A program made the position numbers and the translations under genes. The notes beneath the pieces are model-generated. The model was not told the DNA's origin, did not search any database, and was given only the letters and a program-made list of their open reading frames with translations. A stretch of DNA of 8,219 nucleotides from Pseudomonadota bacterium (GTDB lineage Bacteria; Pseudomonadota; Gammaproteobacteria; Xanthomonadales; Xanthomonadaceae), in contig JAEXLY010000090.1 in NCBI GenBank assembly GCA_023444765.1, positions 1-8,219 on the forward strand, read 5' to 3'. Every line of letters begins with the position of its first letter. Position 1 is the stretch's first letter. Below, piece after piece: positions 6,832-8,219 of the stretch.

Positions 6832-7563
6832 CTACTCGGGTCGCACGTCCACCCGCACCCGGATGCGGTCGCCCGGGTGGTAGCCGGTGCGCGTGGTGTA
6901 CTGCCTGCCCGCGTACTCGTAGGTCACGTCGTACAGTTCGACCGCGCGGTCGTAGCTGCCTCCGTAGGTGTCGTGGCGGCCGCCCTGGTACGGGTCCGGC
7001 TCGCACACGGTCACTGTGCCATCGCGCTGGCGCCGGTTGGCCTCGTAGATGCCGCGTCCGGCCATGCCGCCGACCATCGAGCCCACCGCGGTGCCGATGT
7101 AGCGCCCGCTGCCGTCGCCGACCTTGCTGCCGAGCACCGCACCGGCGATGCCGCCGATGACGGTGGCGACCATGCGTCCGTTCTCGTCGCGCCGCGACCG
7201 TGCGTAGGGATCGCCATACCGGTCGTCACCGCGATCGCGACCGTAGACGTCGTCGCGATAGGGGTCGTACGACACGTAGCCGTCCCGGCGCGTCTCGCAG
7301 CGGCGCTGGTCGTACACCGGGCGCGACCGGCCGTCGAACACGGGATCGACACGCACCACCCGCGCCCAGTCGTAGCCGCCGCGCGCGTCGCGGTCCTGCG
7401 TCCCCGGGTACACCGGGTCGCGGTAGGGGTCGCGGCTTGCGGCTGAGCGGTTGCTGTAGTCGCCGTAGGGCGCCGGCCCGTAACGGTCGTCATAGGCCTG
7501 CGCCGAGGCGGCGCCGGCCGACAGCAGCAGGGCGATGGCAAGTGCGGTCCCGACAGCCTTCAT
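6832..7563 (-). CDS. Secreted glycine-zipper 2TM domain protein, Tyr/Asp/Arg-rich
   Basis: 243 residues. A Sec signal peptide covers 1-21 (ASA before Gln22; no lipobox). Residues 24-125 are low-complexity and rich in Tyr, Asp, Arg and Gly, with DPY at 45, 100 and 118 (a fourth at 190) and DDRYG at 25 and 113. Residues 137-173 form a glycine zipper, with small residues repeating as in GGIAGAVLGSKVG and GTAVGSMVGGMAGRG. A C-terminal beta-like region (206-243) has the YDVTYEYAGRQYTTRTGYHPGD pattern in its middle, seen in outer-membrane 17 kDa antigen / UmoD-like relatives. C89 and C187 flank the zipper and could pair in the periplasm. Homologues are usually placed in the envelope, without a defined reaction. 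The start is supported by GGGGAA 6 bases upstream. It sits on the same strand as its neighbours, but gaps of 93 and 104 bases make a tight operon uncertain. Confidence 0.88.
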   Translation of the reverse strand: MKAVGTALAIALLLSAGAASAQAYDDRYGPAPYGDYSNRSAASRDPYRDPVYPGTQDRDARGGYDWARVVRVDPVFDGRSRPVYDQRRCETRRDGYVSYDPYRDDVYGRDRGDDRYGDPYARSRRDENGRMVATVIGGIAGAVLGSKVGDGSGRYIGTAVGSMVGGMAGRGIYEANRRQRDGTVTVCEPDPYQGGRHDTYGGSYDRAVELYDVTYEYAGRQYTTRTGYHPGDRIRVRVDVRPE

Positions 7564-7569
7564 GTGCAG

Positions 7570-7575
7570 TTCCCC
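7570..7575 (-). promoter_or_regulatory. Ribosome binding site of the glycine-zipper gene
   Basis: GGGGAA on the minus strand, 6 bases before the ATG at 7563. It supports this start, which also gives a complete signal peptide. Confidence 0.55.
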
Positions 7576-7589
7576 GCGCCGGAGGGATG

Positions 7590-7617
7590 GCGCCCGAACA
7601 CGCTAGGCGGCGGGCGC
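7590..7617. repeat. Inverted repeat upstream of the glycine-zipper gene
   Basis: GCGCCCG (7590-7596) and CGGGCGC (7611-7617) can pair with a 14-base loop. It lies 51-78 bases past the stop of the alpha/beta hydrolase and 27-54 bases before the next start. It could be a weak terminator or a leader hairpin. No T-run follows, and chance is plausible at this GC content. I see no promoter I would call in 7564-7667. Confidence 0.3.
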
Positions 7618-7667
7618 TAACGTGGGCCTGAATCCCGCCCCGGGTCGCGAATGCGCCATGAATCCGT

Positions 7668-8219
7668 TCACCCGGCCGACAGCCACGCCAGCACCTGCGT
7701 GGCGCAGTCGGGAGCGCCGCGCCCGAGCAGTGGCCCGACGTGGCTGACTGCCTGCGCGCGCAGGAGCGATGCGTTCCAGTCGCCGGCGAGCGCGGCGGTC
7801 AACGCCGGCGCCACGTCCTCGTCCACCATTGAGGCGATGCACAGCACGCGGCACGCAGGACGTTCCACCGCGACGCCGGCGTACGCCTCCCGCATCGCCA
7901 GGCCGCTTTCGTCGCGCCAGTTCCGGAACGCGAACAGTGCGGTCGCCTCGTCGGCGTCGGGCAGCGCGCGCCGGGTCCCGGTCAGGCGCGCGTCCCGCTG
8001 CCATGGCACCACGTCGGGCCACTCGCGGCGAGGCAGTTGCGCGTGCCAGGGTGCGGGCGGCAGCGGATTGACCAGCACCGCCGCATCGGCGCCATCGGCA
8101 CAGGACGCGGCCAGCAGGGCCCCCAGGCTGGCCCCGACGATCGCGCGCGGACGCGGCAGCGCCGCCAGCGCGGCGTGCACCTGGGTGGCGTAGTCGGCGA
8201 AGCCGGTCTGGGCCAGGCC
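7668..8219 (-). CDS. Alpha/beta hydrolase, C-terminal part
   Basis: 183 residues are visible; the frame is open through the right edge, so the N-terminus, oxyanion-loop strand and true start are missing. Numbering from the first visible residue, the nucleophile elbow is VGASLG (28-33, Ser31, G-x-S-x-G form), preceded by the typical helix GFADYATQVHAAL. The acid is probably Asp133 or Asp135 in MVDEDVAP, and the histidine is His160 in AVSHVGPLLG, in the expected order and spacing for a serine hydrolase with a cap region between (about 58-115). The fold covers esterases, lipases, thioesterases and peptidases, and nothing here fixes the substrate. The GTG at 8180 is inside the domain and is not the start. 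There is no signal peptide in view, so location is unknown. The next gene downstream is the glycine-zipper protein, 104 bases away. Confidence 0.85.
   Translation of the reverse strand, partial: GLAQTGFADYATQVHAALAALPRPRAIVGASLGALLAASCADGADAAVLVNPLPPAPWHAQLPRREWPDVVPWQRDARLTGTRRALPDADEATALFAFRNWRDESGLAMREAYAGVAVERPACRVLCIASMVDEDVAPALTAALAGDWNASLLRAQAVSHVGPLLGRGAPDCATQVLAWLSAG

Noticed and set aside
5125..7446. A 773-codon plus-strand open frame opposite the amidohydrolase and glycine-zipper genes
   Set aside because: It spans two genes and their gap, has shadow-like composition and shows no domain.
7603..8022. A second minus-strand frame overlapping the alpha/beta hydrolase
   Set aside because: Arg-rich shadow. 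The other frame carries the Ser-Asp-His set in the correct order.
1..8219. Mobile elements, tRNA/rRNA genes, CRISPR arrays, toxin-antitoxin or defence genes
   Set aside because: I saw no transposase, terminal repeats, array-like spacing, tRNA-like fold or recognisable defence domain. Base composition looks even throughout.

Overview
The window is very GC-rich, densely coding DNA of a gammaproteobacterium, most likely the Xanthomonadaceae/Lysobacteraceae (Xanthomonas, Lysobacter or Luteimonas type). Two things point there. One is a fused aspartokinase/diaminopimelate decarboxylase. The other is MurL next to MurD2, the alternative route for placing D-glutamate in peptidoglycan that was described in Xanthomonas. 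The assignment rests on recalled family features, not on a search. I see no RNA gene, insertion sequence, CRISPR array or prophage feature.

Layout. Positions 1-4054 hold a minus-strand operon read right to left: lysAC (1460-4054), murL (96-1463) and the start of murD2 (1-115, cut by the window edge). lysAC and murL share an ATGA overlap, with a strong ribosome binding site for murL inside the last lysAC codons. murL and murD2 overlap by 20 bases. An 88-base divergent region (4055-4142) separates this operon from a plus-strand PhzF-family gene (4143-5027). It contains a perfect 20-base palindrome and two overlapping TATA-like -10 candidates facing opposite ways. The PhzF gene runs convergently into a minus-strand gene for a secreted metal-dependent amidohydrolase (5068-6738). 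Behind that, also on the minus strand, lie a secreted glycine-zipper protein (6832-7563) and the C-terminal part of an alpha/beta hydrolase (7668-8219, cut by the right edge).

How the genes work together. The clear functional unit is the left operon. LysAC carries the first step of the aspartate pathway and the last step of lysine synthesis, which consumes meso-diaminopimelate, the third residue of the peptidoglycan stem. MurD2 adds L-glutamate to UDP-MurNAc-L-Ala, and MurL then epimerises that terminal L-Glu to D-Glu using ATP. The operon therefore ties the supply and drain of stem residue 3 to the making of stem residue 2. This implies that the genome may lack glutamate racemase (MurI). The right-hand genes look like independent envelope or metabolic genes with no obvious link to the operon.

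Novelty. I find no undescribed system. MurL/MurD2 and the LysAC fusion are unusual but known. The parts that are not explained are the palindrome between the divergent promoters and the tyrosine/aspartate-rich repeats of the glycine-zipper protein.
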